DNA of 64,000 nucleotides from Pseudomonadota bacterium. GTDB lineage: Bacteria > Pseudomonadota > Alphaproteobacteria > UBA9655. Location: contig JAFECQ010000017.1 in assembly GCA_018242065.1 (NCBI GenBank), positions 1-64,000 on the forward strand, written 5' to 3'. The position numbers were made by a program, and so were the translations under genes. The stretch's first letter is position 1; each line of letters starts with the position of its first letter. Below the pieces are notes generated by a model. That model was not told the DNA's origin. It saw nothing but the letters and a program-made list of their open reading frames with translations, and made no database searches. Shown in pieces: positions 35,257-43,685 of this stretch.

Positions 35257-36195
35257 GTGACCGGTCTTCATTCTATTTCTGTTGAACAAAGCCAACCTCA
35301 AGTTTGTGCTCTTATTCCTGACATTGAGCTACGTCTCCAACATCATCAAAAAACAATAGCAAACGTCGTTTCTTGTCAAGGTATTGGAGTTCACTCTGGG
35401 ATGCCAGTAACAGTAACGTTACATCCAGCAGTTTCCGGAAGTGGCGTTACGTTTATTCGTACAGATCTTGGAGGAGCAGAAGTAAAAGCTCAGTGGCAAA
35501 CGGTCGTTGATACGCGTTTTTGTACCACAGTTGGAAATGCACAGGGTGTAACTGTTTCTACGATTGAACATTTGATGGCAGCTCTTGCAGCAAGTGGCAT
35601 TGATAACGTTCGTGTTGAAATAGATGGACCAGAACTTCCTATTATGGATGGAAGCGCTCAGCCATTTGTGGCACTTGTTGAAGAAGCTGGTGTTAAGGAG
35701 CAACGAGCTCCTCGCAAAGTTATTCGTGTTTTAAAAACAGTGACCGTTGAAGAAGGGGACCGGAAAGTCTCTCTTGCACCTGCGCCTTATTATGAAATTG
35801 AGGTTGACTTTGATTTTGCCGGGCGAACAACTTTAGCCCCACAACATCGGGTGTTCTATCCTTTAGAAGAAGATTTTGCAGAAGAGATTTCTTCGGCTCG
35901 TACTTTTGGTCTTTTAGAAGATGCAGAGAAAATATGGGCTATGGGTCTTTCTAAAGGTGCTTCATTGGAAAATACACTTGTTTATGACGGTATGCACGTT
36001 ATGAATGAAGATGGCTTACGTTATGAAGATGAGTGTGTTCGGCATAAAGTACTGGATGCCCTTGGCGATCTTCACTTAGCAGGTGGATTGATTTTTGGTA
36101 AATTCCATGGTGTTCGTACCGGCCATGGTCTGCATCATAAGTTGTTGTTGGCTCTTTTTGCGGATCCAAGTGCTTACACCATAGAGATGCGATAA
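35257..36195 (+). CDS. lpxC: UDP-3-O-acyl-N-acetylglucosamine deacetylase LpxC
   Basis: LpxC is a zinc hydrolase catalysing the first committed step of lipid A synthesis. The 312-residue product uses a GTG start with AAAGGAAC eight bases upstream. Zinc and catalytic residues are in place: Glu104-His105 (STIEHLMAAL), His263 and Asp267 (RHKVLDALGDLHLAG) and His290 (TGHGLHHK). The N-terminus carries an extension of about 30 residues before the QKTIANVVSCQGIGVHSG core. LpxC often follows ftsZ directly; here small secreted genes separate them. Confidence 0.97.
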   Translation: MTGLHSISVEQSQPQVCALIPDIELRLQHHQKTIANVVSCQGIGVHSGMPVTVTLHPAVSGSGVTFIRTDLGGAEVKAQWQTVVDTRFCTTVGNAQGVTVSTIEHLMAALAASGIDNVRVEIDGPELPIMDGSAQPFVALVEEAGVKEQRAPRKVIRVLKTVTVEEGDRKVSLAPAPYYEIEVDFDFAGRTTLAPQHRVFYPLEEDFAEEISSARTFGLLEDAEKIWAMGLSKGASLENTLVYDGMHVMNEDGLRYEDECVRHKVLDALGDLHLAGGLIFGKFHGVRTGHGLHHKLLLALFADPSAYTIEMR

Positions 36196-36198
36196 AAA

Positions 36199-36465
36199 TT
36201 ACTTCGTATGTTTTATGGCTTGTTGTGAGCTACAGAAATTTTTACGATTTGTATCGTCATCTTTTTCTCTATTTGGTTTACACTGACAAGCAGCTGGTAT
36301 TCCTGGACATTTACATTGCCAGTAACCGTATGGACATGGTGCGCCTCCGGGATTGAGATTATTGGGACCAGGAGGGGTACAAGCTATAAACTGCGCATTA
36401 CATAAGGAAGTCATAGAGACGCTTAATATAAATACCCAGAGAAGTGTTGCTTTCAATAATTTCAT
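36199..36465 (-). CDS. Small secreted Cys/Pro-rich protein
   Basis: The 88-residue product has a signal peptide (MKLLKATLLWVFILSVSMTSLCNA). The mature part is rich in Cys, Pro and Gly, with two C-x-C motifs (QCKC and CQC) and PCPYGYW, then a charged tail ending in Lys. The ATG follows AAGGAAAAA on the minus strand. It is convergent with lpxC with only three bases between the stops. Function is unknown; layout and cysteine content group it with the other small secreted proteins of this region. Confidence 0.65.
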   Translation of the reverse strand: MKLLKATLLWVFILSVSMTSLCNAQFIACTPPGPNNLNPGGAPCPYGYWQCKCPGIPAACQCKPNREKDDDTNRKNFCSSQQAIKHTK

Positions 36466-36573
36466 GCTTTTTCCTTTCTTGTAACTCTAAGATAAAAAAT
36501 ATTTATTAAAAAAAATTACCTACTTAATATCTTTTTGTGAAAGTTTCTTTCGATACTCTCACAAACTCCCCCA

Positions 36574-36602
36574 TTGCTGAGAAAGCATAAAAACTTTATA
36601 AA
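36574..36602 (+). promoter_or_regulatory. Predicted promoter of bamD
   Basis: TTGCTG (36574-36579) and TATAAA (36597-36602) are separated by exactly 17 bases and lie 31 bases before the bamD ATG. The -10 matches five of six consensus bases, the -35 only three. No experimental data support it. Confidence 0.4.
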
Positions 36603-36633
36603 CAAGAATAGTTGATGGCAAAGGAAGGATAGA

Positions 36634-37452
36634 ATGCAAAAGCATCTGTTAAAATTGGGAGGGGCCCTCGCTCTTCTTTTAGTAGCGGCCTGTAGTGATA
36701 AGGAAAAACCTTACGTCGAAAAGCCTGCGACAGAGCTCTATTTAAAGGGATTTGAAGACCTTGTGAAAAATGATTATAAGGATGCTGCGGGATCCTTTGA
36801 TGAAGTTGAGCGACAACACCCATATTCAGAATGGGCGACGCGCGGACAGCTGATGTCGGCTTATACCAACTATTTAAATGGAGATTATGATAAAGCGATT
36901 GCAACTTTGGATGCTTTCATTCAATTGCATCCTGGTTATAAGCACATCGATTATGCTTATTATTTAAAAGCGTTGAACTATTATGATCGGATCTTAGCCG
37001 TAACGCGTGATCAGAAAAATACCTATGAAGGGCTTAATGCCTTGCAAGCCGTTGTTAAGAAGTTTCCTGATTCAAAGTATGGGCGGGATGCTCAACTTAA
37101 AATAGACCTTGTCTATGATCATTTGGCTGGAAAAGAAATGACAGTGGGTCGCTATTATATGAAAAAAGATCTTTATCTCGCGGCAATTAATCGTTTCCAA
37201 ACGGTTATTGATGCCTATCAAAGGTCTACGCACGTTCCTGAAGCTTTACATCGTCTTGTGGAATGCTATTTAGCAACGGGGCTTACAAAAGAAGCTCAAG
37301 CTGTAGCCGCTGTTTTAGGGCATAATTATCCAGGGAATGAGTGGTACGCAGATTGTTATATGCTTCTTAAAGGTGAAGATTTACGCCCTGAATGGATTAA
37401 GATGGAAGAAGGTTCTTGGCTTGAACGTCTAATGAATATTCAGATCTTTTAA
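36634..37452 (+). CDS. bamD: Outer-membrane assembly lipoprotein BamD
   Basis: BamD is the essential lipoprotein partner of BamA in the complex that inserts beta-barrels. The 272-residue product has a signal peptide with lipobox LVAAC (acylated Cys20), then TPR-like repeats: LYLKGFEDLVKNDYKDAAGSFDEVERQHPYS, MSAYTNYLNGDYDKAIATLDAFIQLHPG, and later EMTVGRYYMKKDLYLAAINRFQTVIDAYQ. It starts behind AAGGAAGGATAG and is followed by a strong terminator at 37485-37501. The length is normal for ComL/BamD. Confidence 0.95.
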   Translation: MQKHLLKLGGALALLLVAACSDKEKPYVEKPATELYLKGFEDLVKNDYKDAAGSFDEVERQHPYSEWATRGQLMSAYTNYLNGDYDKAIATLDAFIQLHPGYKHIDYAYYLKALNYYDRILAVTRDQKNTYEGLNALQAVVKKFPDSKYGRDAQLKIDLVYDHLAGKEMTVGRYYMKKDLYLAAINRFQTVIDAYQRSTHVPEALHRLVECYLATGLTKEAQAVAAVLGHNYPGNEWYADCYMLLKGEDLRPEWIKMEEGSWLERLMNIQIF

Positions 37453-37480
37453 TCTACCCTTATTCTTAAATCTTCAATAA

Positions 37481-37510
37481 AAAACCCCGCCTAGAGCGGG
37501 GTTTTTTTTA
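37481..37510. terminator. Bidirectional rho-independent terminator
   Basis: The stem CCCCGC pairs with GCGGGG around the loop CTAGA (37485-37501). It is flanked by an A run on the left and a T run on the right. It ends bamD on the plus strand and the Pro/Ala lipoprotein gene on the minus strand. Confidence 0.9.
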
Positions 37511-37523
37511 AAACTCCAAAGTA

Positions 37524-37727
37524 TTATTTTGGTGCCTCAGGCGCTGGAGCTGGTGCAGCTTCCGGAGCTGGTGCTGGAGCTGGAGTTGGCTCAGGAGCTG
37601 GCGCTGGCGCTGGTGCTTCAGCAGCTGGAGGTGGTGGAGGAGGAGTCTCTTCCGCTTTCTTCTCTCCGCAAGCTGTAAGGGTTAAAGCACAAGCCGCAAA
37701 TAAGGCTGTATACACTGTTGATTTCAT
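37524..37727 (-). CDS. Small Pro/Ala-rich lipoprotein
   Basis: The 67-residue product has a signal peptide ending in the lipobox LTAC (Cys20). After a short charged stretch (GEKKAEET), six prolines and a PAPAPAPEP-like low-complexity tract run to the end (30 or so residues of Pro, Ala and Glu). Such extended tracts span periplasm or cell wall in TonB- and lipoprotein-type proteins; here there is no folded domain after it. The gene is bounded by the terminator at 37485-37501 on its 3' side. The function is unknown, and it may act as a spacer or wall-spanning tether. Confidence 0.7.
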   Translation of the reverse strand: MKSTVYTALFAACALTLTACGEKKAEETPPPPPPAAEAPAPAPAPEPTPAPAPAPEAAPAPAPEAPK

Positions 37728-37818
37728 TTTTATTCCTCATAAGTTTGAGTTGCCGGATACTCATTCATCGTTATCTTTCATTGGGTTTCAACCGGACATT
37801 AAAACTCTGCCATAAAAT

Positions 37819-38511
37819 TCAGATAATTGCAATCGCTGAAAGGTTATCAGAACGAATCTCATGATGGCCTTCGGATAAAAAACGTCTTCGACTCGAAAAA
37901 TTATCTGTAAATGTATTGCGCTTAATATCGTGAATAGAAAGAAGCCCTTCATTATGGAGTTGTTGGCATATATAACCTGGTAAATTGAAATAATGGTGTC
38001 CCGGCTTGTCTGAAGGATAAAAAAAGTTTTCGTAAGGTTCACCAATGAGATCAGGAAATTCAGGGCCTACTTCATAATTGTTTTGTTGGATTGTTGGACC
38101 CAAAGTTGCATATATGTTTGAACGAGTTGCCCCTAGTTTTTCCATCGCAGAAACAGTGGCCTTCAGAATGCCATCTTTTGCGCCACGCCAACCTGCATGG
38201 CAAGCTCCAATAATTTGGGTTTTAGGATCATAAAAAAGAACAGGGCCGCAATCAGCCGTTAATATCCCTAAGGCAAGTCTAGGGATGTCTGTAACCATAC
38301 CGTCTCCTTCTACTTCTTCTGTCCAGACTCCAGTGACTTCTATAACCTTGTTGCCGTGAACTTGTTTAAGGGTGAGGAGAGGAATAGGGTGACTGGTCAT
38401 CAACTTCATTGCTTGATTGCGATGAGTTGATAAAATATGGGGGTCTGATTCAAAAAAGCCATGTTTAACTCTGGGAAATTTAGAAAAATAAGAGCAGGTA
38501 TGTAAAATCAT
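37819..38511 (-). CDS. pgeF: Peptidoglycan editing factor PgeF (YfiH, laccase-domain family)
   Basis: YfiH/PgeF proteins are multicopper-oxidase-unlike enzymes that in E. coli keep L-Ser out of the peptidoglycan stem peptide; some homologues act on nucleosides. The 230-residue product has the family's metal/catalytic set: His52 in KQVHGN, Cys88 in LTADCGP, His105 in ACHAGWRG. The spacings of 36 and 17 residues equal those of the E. coli protein. It overlaps midA by four bases (ATGA) and is the last gene of the lgt-midA-pgeF block. Confidence 0.92.
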   Translation of the reverse strand: MILHTCSYFSKFPRVKHGFFESDPHILSTHRNQAMKLMTSHPIPLLTLKQVHGNKVIEVTGVWTEEVEGDGMVTDIPRLALGILTADCGPVLFYDPKTQIIGACHAGWRGAKDGILKATVSAMEKLGATRSNIYATLGPTIQQNNYEVGPEFPDLIGEPYENFFYPSDKPGHHYFNLPGYICQQLHNEGLLSIHDIKRNTFTDNFSSRRRFLSEGHHEIRSDNLSAIAII

Positions 38512-39539
38512 TGTTCGAATCCTGTCGGAAAAAGTGTTGGAGGTGAAAAAAGAGCCATTACCTTGAAAAGAGATCCCATTTGTTGCGGATGGACAAGACG
38601 TGTGACAGCTGCTTCTAGACTAGCTTGATGGGAGGGATTTTTTTTCTTTAATGTCTCAACTCTTATATCGATGCCCAGATTCTTTAAAAATTGGCCTTGT
38701 GGGATAGGTCCTAAAACGCCCACTCCATGGGAGAGGGCTATTTTTTTGACGCTGCCAAAATCAACATGACACGTTAGGTCGGATTTGCCAATATTTGAGA
38801 GAGGATCGGCATGGCTACCCTGAAATAGAGCTTGTAGGGTGTCTCCTTCTCCCTTTTCATACCCATAATCAATACATAAAAAGACACCATTTTGTTTTGA
38901 GAGGAGAGTGCAAATTTCATTAATAAGAGATTGTGTTTTTGGACTTTCTTCCCATGAAAGGTTGGGACCTACGTTGTCTCCTTGCTTGTGAAAGCTAAAA
39001 ACAAGTTTGTCATCTTGAATAGAAATACATCTTTCGTAAAGAACGTGCTCCCTGCGTGTATAATAATGGGTTGGAAACGTGTCTAAAAATTCATTGGCGA
39101 TGATTATGAGAGGGTTAGAGGGAAGAGGGAGATCTGAAAAGCGGTCGCTCCATATCAGAGATCCGTTGATGTTTTGACGTTGGAGTTTCTTTAAAAGAGG
39201 GTTTGTTTCAACAAGAAAAATGTGAAGCGCTTCAGAGAATGTTTTTGAGTGTTCGGAAATCCTCAAGAAATCCGAAAGTAATGTTCCTTTTCCAGGGCCA
39301 AGCTCGATAAGTGAAATTTTTTCTGGGAAACCTAGTTTTGCATAGTAGTCAAGGGCCCAAGCTGCAATAAGCTCGCCGAATACCTGGCAAACTTCAGGAG
39401 AGGTGATGAAATCTTGGGCGATTGCTGTTTGTGTTCGATAGTAACCATAAAGAGGATGTTCTAAGGCTAGTTCCATAAAATGAGCCTGAGAAAGAGGGCC
39501 ATTTTCTTGGATTTCTTGATAAACATAGGAGCTAAGCAT
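38508..39539 (-). CDS. SAM-dependent methyltransferase, MidA/NDUFAF7 family (DUF185)
   Basis: The 343-residue product matches the MidA/NDUFAF7 family. In mitochondria its member methylates an arginine of the NDUFS2 subunit of complex I. It has GPLSQAHFMELALEHPLYGYY at the start, FITSPEVCQVFGELIAAW near 44-61, the SAM loop LIELGPGKGTLLSDFL near 75-92, NEFLDTFP and CIDYGYEKGEGDTLQA. By analogy a bacterial target is a subunit of NADH dehydrogenase, but that is not proven. It overlaps lgt by eight bases and pgeF by four, an order frequent in alphaproteobacteria. Confidence 0.9.
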   Translation of the reverse strand: MLSSYVYQEIQENGPLSQAHFMELALEHPLYGYYRTQTAIAQDFITSPEVCQVFGELIAAWALDYYAKLGFPEKISLIELGPGKGTLLSDFLRISEHSKTFSEALHIFLVETNPLLKKLQRQNINGSLIWSDRFSDLPLPSNPLIIIANEFLDTFPTHYYTRREHVLYERCISIQDDKLVFSFHKQGDNVGPNLSWEESPKTQSLINEICTLLSKQNGVFLCIDYGYEKGEGDTLQALFQGSHADPLSNIGKSDLTCHVDFGSVKKIALSHGVGVLGPIPQGQFLKNLGIDIRVETLKKKNPSHQASLEAAVTRLVHPQQMGSLFKVMALFSPPTLFPTGFEQ

Positions 39540-40320
39540 TCTCTCCTCTTAAAAGGGCCCGTGTGCTCAAGAAAAAACCAAAAGCAAGGACGGGGAGAGA
39601 AAGGATTTGGCCCATTGTAATGCCCCCCGAAAAATAACCTAAGAAAGCATCTGGTTCGCGGAAACATTCAGCCAGAATACGTGCCACACCATAACCTGAT
39701 AAAAATACGCCCGTAAGGAGCCCTCGTTTATGCGACCAACGTGTTAAGGTTGCGCCGTATGTTAAGATGATGAACAGAATAATCCCTTCTAAAAAAGCTT
39801 CATAAAGTTGACTTGCATGCCGGGGCAAGGGGCCTCCTCGGGGGAAAAACATACCCCAAGCTGAATCTGTAACGCGACCATAAAGCTCTCCGTTAATAAA
39901 ATTCGCAATTCGTCCAAAGAAAAGACCAATGGGGACACCACAACAAGCGAGGTCAGAAAAAGTGAGAAAATAAATTCCGCGGCGATAGCAATAAATAGCT
40001 GTTGCAATCACAACGCCTAATAGACCACCGTGGAAGGCCATTCCTCCCTTCCAAACTTGAATAATTTCCAGGGGGTTAGCCATGTACTTTGAAGGATTAT
40101 AAAAAATAACGTAACCAAGGCGGCCACCTACAATGACACCCACAACAGCCCAAACCAGGTAGTCATCTACCATTTTACGGCTCACAAGCGGAAATTTTTG
40201 GGTAAGCCATAAACTATATTGCCACCACCCAAGAATTCCAACCACATAAGCAAGACCATACCAATGCACAGCAAAAGGGCCAATTTGAAAAGCCACGGGA
40301 TCTATATTGGGAAAGGGCAT
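39532..40320 (-). CDS. lgt: Prolipoprotein diacylglyceryl transferase Lgt
   Basis: Lgt attaches diacylglycerol to the lipobox cysteine of pre-lipoproteins such as BamD, Pal and the PqiC-like protein in this window. The start is set at the ATG at 40320 (GAGGAA about nine bases upstream); the 49 residues further upstream are not family sequence. The 262-residue product has seven membrane segments, with IGPFAVHWYGLAYVVG, the essential HGGLLGVV, and the signature RIANFINGELYGRVTDSAWGM followed by PRHASQLYEAFLEG. It overlaps midA. Confidence 0.96.
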   Translation of the reverse strand: MPFPNIDPVAFQIGPFAVHWYGLAYVVGILGWWQYSLWLTQKFPLVSRKMVDDYLVWAVVGVIVGGRLGYVIFYNPSKYMANPLEIIQVWKGGMAFHGGLLGVVIATAIYCYRRGIYFLTFSDLACCGVPIGLFFGRIANFINGELYGRVTDSAWGMFFPRGGPLPRHASQLYEAFLEGIILFIILTYGATLTRWSHKRGLLTGVFLSGYGVARILAECFREPDAFLGYFSGGITMGQILSLPVLAFGFFLSTRALLRGENA

Positions 40321-40465
40321 GCAATGTATTCCTCTTTTTATGTTGTTATAGATCGAAGCGTTCTTTGCATCAAGGTTCTTTAAAAGAGACGGAATTGCTT
40401 GGGGTAGTTTTAAAATTGTTGTATTCTTGAATGAGAGATAAATTTTTAAGAAACAGGGAAGCTTC

Positions 40466-41362
40466 ATGCCAATTAATTATATCAATCGGAATGAATTACA
40501 AAATACCTTGGCGCAACTTGAGCAAGCTCTTTATAACCATGTCCAATGGCATAATTTTATTATTCGCACGCTTATTTGCCGATTGCCTGGGAATAAGCAA
40601 GATACAAAGACAAGCGCGCATAAAGAATGTTTGTTTGGTCAATGGTATTATAATGATACTCCCAAAAAGCTACAAGATCATCCAGGTTTTGCTGCGATTG
40701 GAGAAGCTCACAAGCACATGCATCAGTTAACGGCGAACCTCCTTCTTACTGTAGCTGCTGGAAACCTAATTGATATCCATGATTATGATCGATTTGCAAA
40801 CGCTTTGGAACAATTGCGTCTTGAAATATTCTCCTTAAAGCATGAGCTCGAGCTTTCTCTTTACACCCACGATCCACTTACAGGGGCCATCAATCGAGCA
40901 GACATGTTGCCTGTCTTGCGTGAGCTCCATGAAATGGTTAAACGCGATTCTCAAGTTTGTGGTATTTCGATGATGGATTTGGATCATTTTAAGAAAATCA
41001 ATGATGAGTTTGGGCATCCTGCAGGAGATAAGGTTCTCGTTTCCCTTGTTCGTTATATCACTGAAAATCTTCGCCCCTACGATAAGTTGTTTCGTTATGG
41101 AGGGGAGGAATTTTTATTTTGTTTACAACAAACGACCTTAGAGACCTGTTCTGAAAGAATAGAAGAGCTACGCCGAGGAATTAAAGAACTTCCTTTTGAC
41201 ATTGGGCGCAGTGAGCCCATTCACATCACGGTTTCTTTTGGTGTTACGATGCTTGAACCAGACCTTACGATTGAACAGTGTATTGAGCGTGCCGATAAAG
41301 CTCTCTTTGAGGCGAAAAATAAAGGAAGAGATGTTGTTAAAATTTGGGATTCATCCATGTGA
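40466..41362 (+). CDS. Diguanylate cyclase with an N-terminal zinc-binding CZB domain, DgcZ-like
   Basis: The 298-residue product has the E. coli DgcZ architecture. The CZB domain carries His25, Cys55 (in KECLFGQWY), His82 and His86. These have the same spacing as DgcZ's zinc ligands H22, C52, H79 and H83, so zinc probably inhibits the enzyme. A linker helix leads to a GGDEF domain with THDPLTGAINRADM, DLDHFKKINDEFGHPAGD and the active GGEEF at 212-216. The inhibitory RxxD site is present at 203-206 (RPYD), so it should be active and feedback-controlled. No signal peptide or membrane segment is seen, so it is cytoplasmic. No phosphodiesterase or c-di-GMP receptor is recognised nearby. Confidence 0.92.
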   Translation: MPINYINRNELQNTLAQLEQALYNHVQWHNFIIRTLICRLPGNKQDTKTSAHKECLFGQWYYNDTPKKLQDHPGFAAIGEAHKHMHQLTANLLLTVAAGNLIDIHDYDRFANALEQLRLEIFSLKHELELSLYTHDPLTGAINRADMLPVLRELHEMVKRDSQVCGISMMDLDHFKKINDEFGHPAGDKVLVSLVRYITENLRPYDKLFRYGGEEFLFCLQQTTLETCSERIEELRRGIKELPFDIGRSEPIHITVSFGVTMLEPDLTIEQCIERADKALFEAKNKGRDVVKIWDSSM

Positions 41363-41452
41363 TAGATTGGATTTTATAGGGGGTTCTTACGATAGGGAGC
41401 TTAGGTGAGAAATCTTTCGTATTTCGAGTTACGTCAACGAATCAACCAAAAA

Positions 41453-42049
41453 TCACTTTTCGGTTCGAAGAACTTCCTCTATCCATGGGATTGTTTTTTC
41501 AATCATACAATAAAGTCCTTTATTAAAGGACTCAACAATTTCATTCATTGTGGGCGATGAACTTGGAATGATCTCTGTGAAAGTATGGGCTGCAATGGCC
41601 TGTCTGTTGCGTAAATTAATGAGCTTAAATGTAACCTTAAGATGAACCTCGGGAGCTCCTTCTTCTAAATGATAAACAGAAAAGTCTTTAATTTCAGGCT
41701 GCAATAGATATTTTGTTTCAAGTCCTGCTGCCATTCTATTCACGCGTACTTCACCCCATCGTTGACCCAGGCTTTCGATGAGGACTTCTTGTAAGATCTT
41801 TGGGAGACGGTCTGGCCATTCTCCATCTGCTAAGTAATTTCTTTGAAAAGGTGAGGGTGTTACGGCAATGCGAGAGGTATTTAAGCTGGCCTCACTTAAA
41901 GGAATGTCTATCGCAAGAGAAGCTGGAAGTTTCCCTTGGGGCTCAAATGTTCCGCTCTTTAACGTATACAAAGGAAGTGGTTCTTGCTGCCCTAAGAAGG
42001 CACAACCAGATAACAGACTTGCGAAAATTAAGAAGCTTGTTTTTTTCAT
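41453..42049 (-). CDS. ABC transport auxiliary lipoprotein, PqiC/YmbA-like
   Basis: The start at 42049 gives a lipoprotein signal (MKKTSFLIFASLLSGC, acylated Cys16) and 198 residues. An in-frame TTG at 42073 is a weaker alternative. The mature part fits the ABC_trans_aux family: LYTLKSGTFEP near the start, SLNTSRIAVTPSPFQRNYLADGEWPDRLPKILQEVLIESL, then a C-terminal domain with LLQPEIKDFSV and AAHTFTEIIP. Such proteins are outer-membrane partners of MCE-domain lipid transporters. The MCE and ATPase partners are not in the window. Adjacent genes are unrelated. Confidence 0.8.
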   Translation of the reverse strand: MKKTSFLIFASLLSGCAFLGQQEPLPLYTLKSGTFEPQGKLPASLAIDIPLSEASLNTSRIAVTPSPFQRNYLADGEWPDRLPKILQEVLIESLGQRWGEVRVNRMAAGLETKYLLQPEIKDFSVYHLEEGAPEVHLKVTFKLINLRNRQAIAAHTFTEIIPSSSPTMNEIVESFNKGLYCMIEKTIPWIEEVLRTEK

Positions 42050-42195
42050 GATCCTTTTACTCTTTTGTCTCAAGGCTATCAGAATTCATGATATGCGTCG
42101 AGGGAAAGAACAGTTTCAAGCCTATTTTTATCTTGTCATTAGGAGGAGAGGATTGTATTAAAAATAAGTGGCTAAAAAAACGTAGGAGGCGCTTT

Positions 42196-42762
42196 GTGTC
42201 AGAATCAACTTTCTCAAGGCGTAAATTTCTTATTTTAGCATCCTCATTCATGGCTGTTACTGCAACGCCTACATTAGCGGCATCTGTTCTCTCTAAGACG
42301 CGGCCACGATTCTCTACTCGTAAAATCTCGTTAAGTAATATTCATTCAGGTGAGGAATTTGAAGGTATTTATTGGCGTGAGGGATACTATGATGAAAAAG
42401 CACTTGCAAGGCTTGCACATCTTTTGAGAGATAGGCGAAATAATAAGCAGCACTCATTTGATGGGCGACTCTTTGATGTGCTCCATCGCCTTCAGGTTTC
42501 GCTTGGAACGCAGCAGCCTTATGAAGTAATCTGCGGATACCGCTCCTCTGCAACAAATGCAACGCTCCATAAAAAAAGCAAAAAAGTTGCTAAAAATAGT
42601 CTTCATATGCAAGGAAAAGCTATTGATCTTCGTCTCGAGCATACGCCTCTTAAAGAGCTGTGTGATGCAGCTCGTGCTCTTAAGGCTGGAGGCGTTGGCT
42701 ATTATCCTAAGTCTAATTTCATTCATGTTGATGTTCGGCCAAAGCCCACGTTTTGGACCTAG
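42196..42762 (+). CDS. Tat-exported DUF882/M15-like peptidoglycan-associated protein
   Basis: A GTG at 42196 is chosen because AGGAGG lies six bases upstream; it gives 188 residues. The N-terminus has a twin-arginine signal (STFSRRKFLILASSFMAV ... TLAAS), so export of a folded protein is likely. The rest matches the DUF882/YcbK family of M15-like metallo-hydrolases: FDGRLFDVLHRLQVSLG, EVICGYRSSATNATL, SLHMQGKAIDLRLEH and GGVGYYPKSNFIHVDVR. The His/Asp/His set of the zinc site is present (HMQGKAID and FIHVD). The substrate is probably a peptidoglycan stem peptide, as inferred from family. Confidence 0.88.
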   Translation: MSESTFSRRKFLILASSFMAVTATPTLAASVLSKTRPRFSTRKISLSNIHSGEEFEGIYWREGYYDEKALARLAHLLRDRRNNKQHSFDGRLFDVLHRLQVSLGTQQPYEVICGYRSSATNATLHKKSKKVAKNSLHMQGKAIDLRLEHTPLKELCDAARALKAGGVGYYPKSNFIHVDVRPKPTFWT

Positions 42763-42769
42763 GTAAAAA

Positions 42770-42785
42770 TTACCATATATGGTAA
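42770..42785. repeat. Perfect 16-base palindrome after the DUF882 gene
   Basis: TTACCATATATGGTAA is an exact inverted repeat with no loop, eight bases after the stop codon. It could be a protein-binding operator for the aldolase gene, or an RNA hairpin in a weak terminator. It is not followed by a proper T run. Confidence 0.5.
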
Positions 42786-42852
42786 AATAAAAAATTCGTT
42801 TTCTATTAAAATGATTGAATCATAAATCAGCGCAGCGTAAAGTTATAAAATT

Positions 42853-42870
42853 CATGACGCTAAAGTCATG
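42853..42870. promoter_or_regulatory. Inverted repeat upstream of the class II aldolase gene
   Basis: CATGAC and GTCATG are perfect arms around the six-base spacer GCTAAA, about 54 bases before the aldolase ATG. It may be an operator or an attenuator hairpin. No regulator gene is adjacent. Confidence 0.4.
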
Positions 42871-42923
42871 TGTAATTTTAAAATAAATGAAAAAACCTAC
42901 GTAACAGATAGAGGAGTATATTT

Positions 42924-43685
42924 ATGAAGTCTGTTTTACCCATTAATTCTAAAATAGAGCTTGTTACAGATCAACATGTTAGAATACAACTAGCCGCTGC
43001 TTATCGCATTTTGGCTACTTTCGGGATGGATGATTTAACGTATACCCACCTTTCAGCTAGAATTCCTGGAGCTGATGCCTATTTTATTTATCCTTTTGGG
43101 CTTTTGTTTGAGGAGGTCACAGCATCTTGTCTTCTCAAAGTTTCTTTAAACGGAGAAATTCTAGAAGGACAAGAAAATGAATACAATAGAACGGGATATG
43201 TCATTCACGGAAGTATTTATAAGAATAGACCCGACTTGAATGCGATTTTTCATCTACACACAACTTCGGGGGTAGCTGTTTCTTCCATGAATTGTGGCCT
43301 TCTTCCATTAAGTCAATTTTCTTTCCATTTTTATAATCGATTGGCGTATCATTCTTATGATTCACTGGCTTTAGATAACCATCGACAGGGGGAAAATCTG
43401 GCTCACGATTTGGGTCAAAAAAAGGCATTAATTTTGCAAAATCATGGGACTCTAACATGTGGTGCAACAATTCATGAAGCTTTTCTCTATGCCTATTTTT
43501 TGGAGCAGGCGTGTAAAGTTCAATGTGCAGCTTTAGCTGGAGGGCAGAAAATAATTATTCCTCCCAAGAAAATTTGTGAAAAAGCTGCCAATGATGTTCG
43601 AGAATTTGAATCCAATTTTGGAATTAGAGATTGGACAGCCTTGGTTAGAAAATTAGAGCGGACTGATCCGTCATACAGGGATTGA
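42924..43685 (+). CDS. Class II aldolase/adducin family protein
   Basis: The 253-residue product has the class II aldolase fold: an N-terminal [27 protein letters not shown] helix region, a FLIYPFG-like segment (YFIYPFG), the zinc-binding HLHTTSG block (His in [14 protein letters not shown], near 108-115) and [10 protein letters not shown] near 173-182. Known members include fuculose-1-phosphate aldolase and ribulose-5-phosphate 4-epimerase. Adducin-like forms also exist whose substrate is unknown, and the long form here (253 residues) is that type. A GAGGAG site is about eight bases before the ATG. The 3' end overlaps phhB by 41 bases on opposite strands. Confidence 0.88.
   Translation: MKSVLPINSKIELVTDQHVRIQLAAAYRILATFGMDDLTYTHLSARIPGADAYFIYPFGLLFEEVTASCLLKVSLNGEILEGQENEYNRTGYVIHGSIYKNRPDLNAIFHLHTTSGVAVSSMNCGLLPLSQFSFHFYNRLAYHSYDSLALDNHRQGENLAHDLGQKKALILQNHGTLTCGATIHEAFLYAYFLEQACKVQCAALAGGQKIIIPPKKICEKAANDVREFESNFGIRDWTALVRKLERTDPSYRD

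Noticed and set aside
40321-40467. 49-codon N-terminal extension of lgt
   Set aside because: Not like Lgt; the conserved N-terminus begins at 40320 with a proper ribosome binding site.
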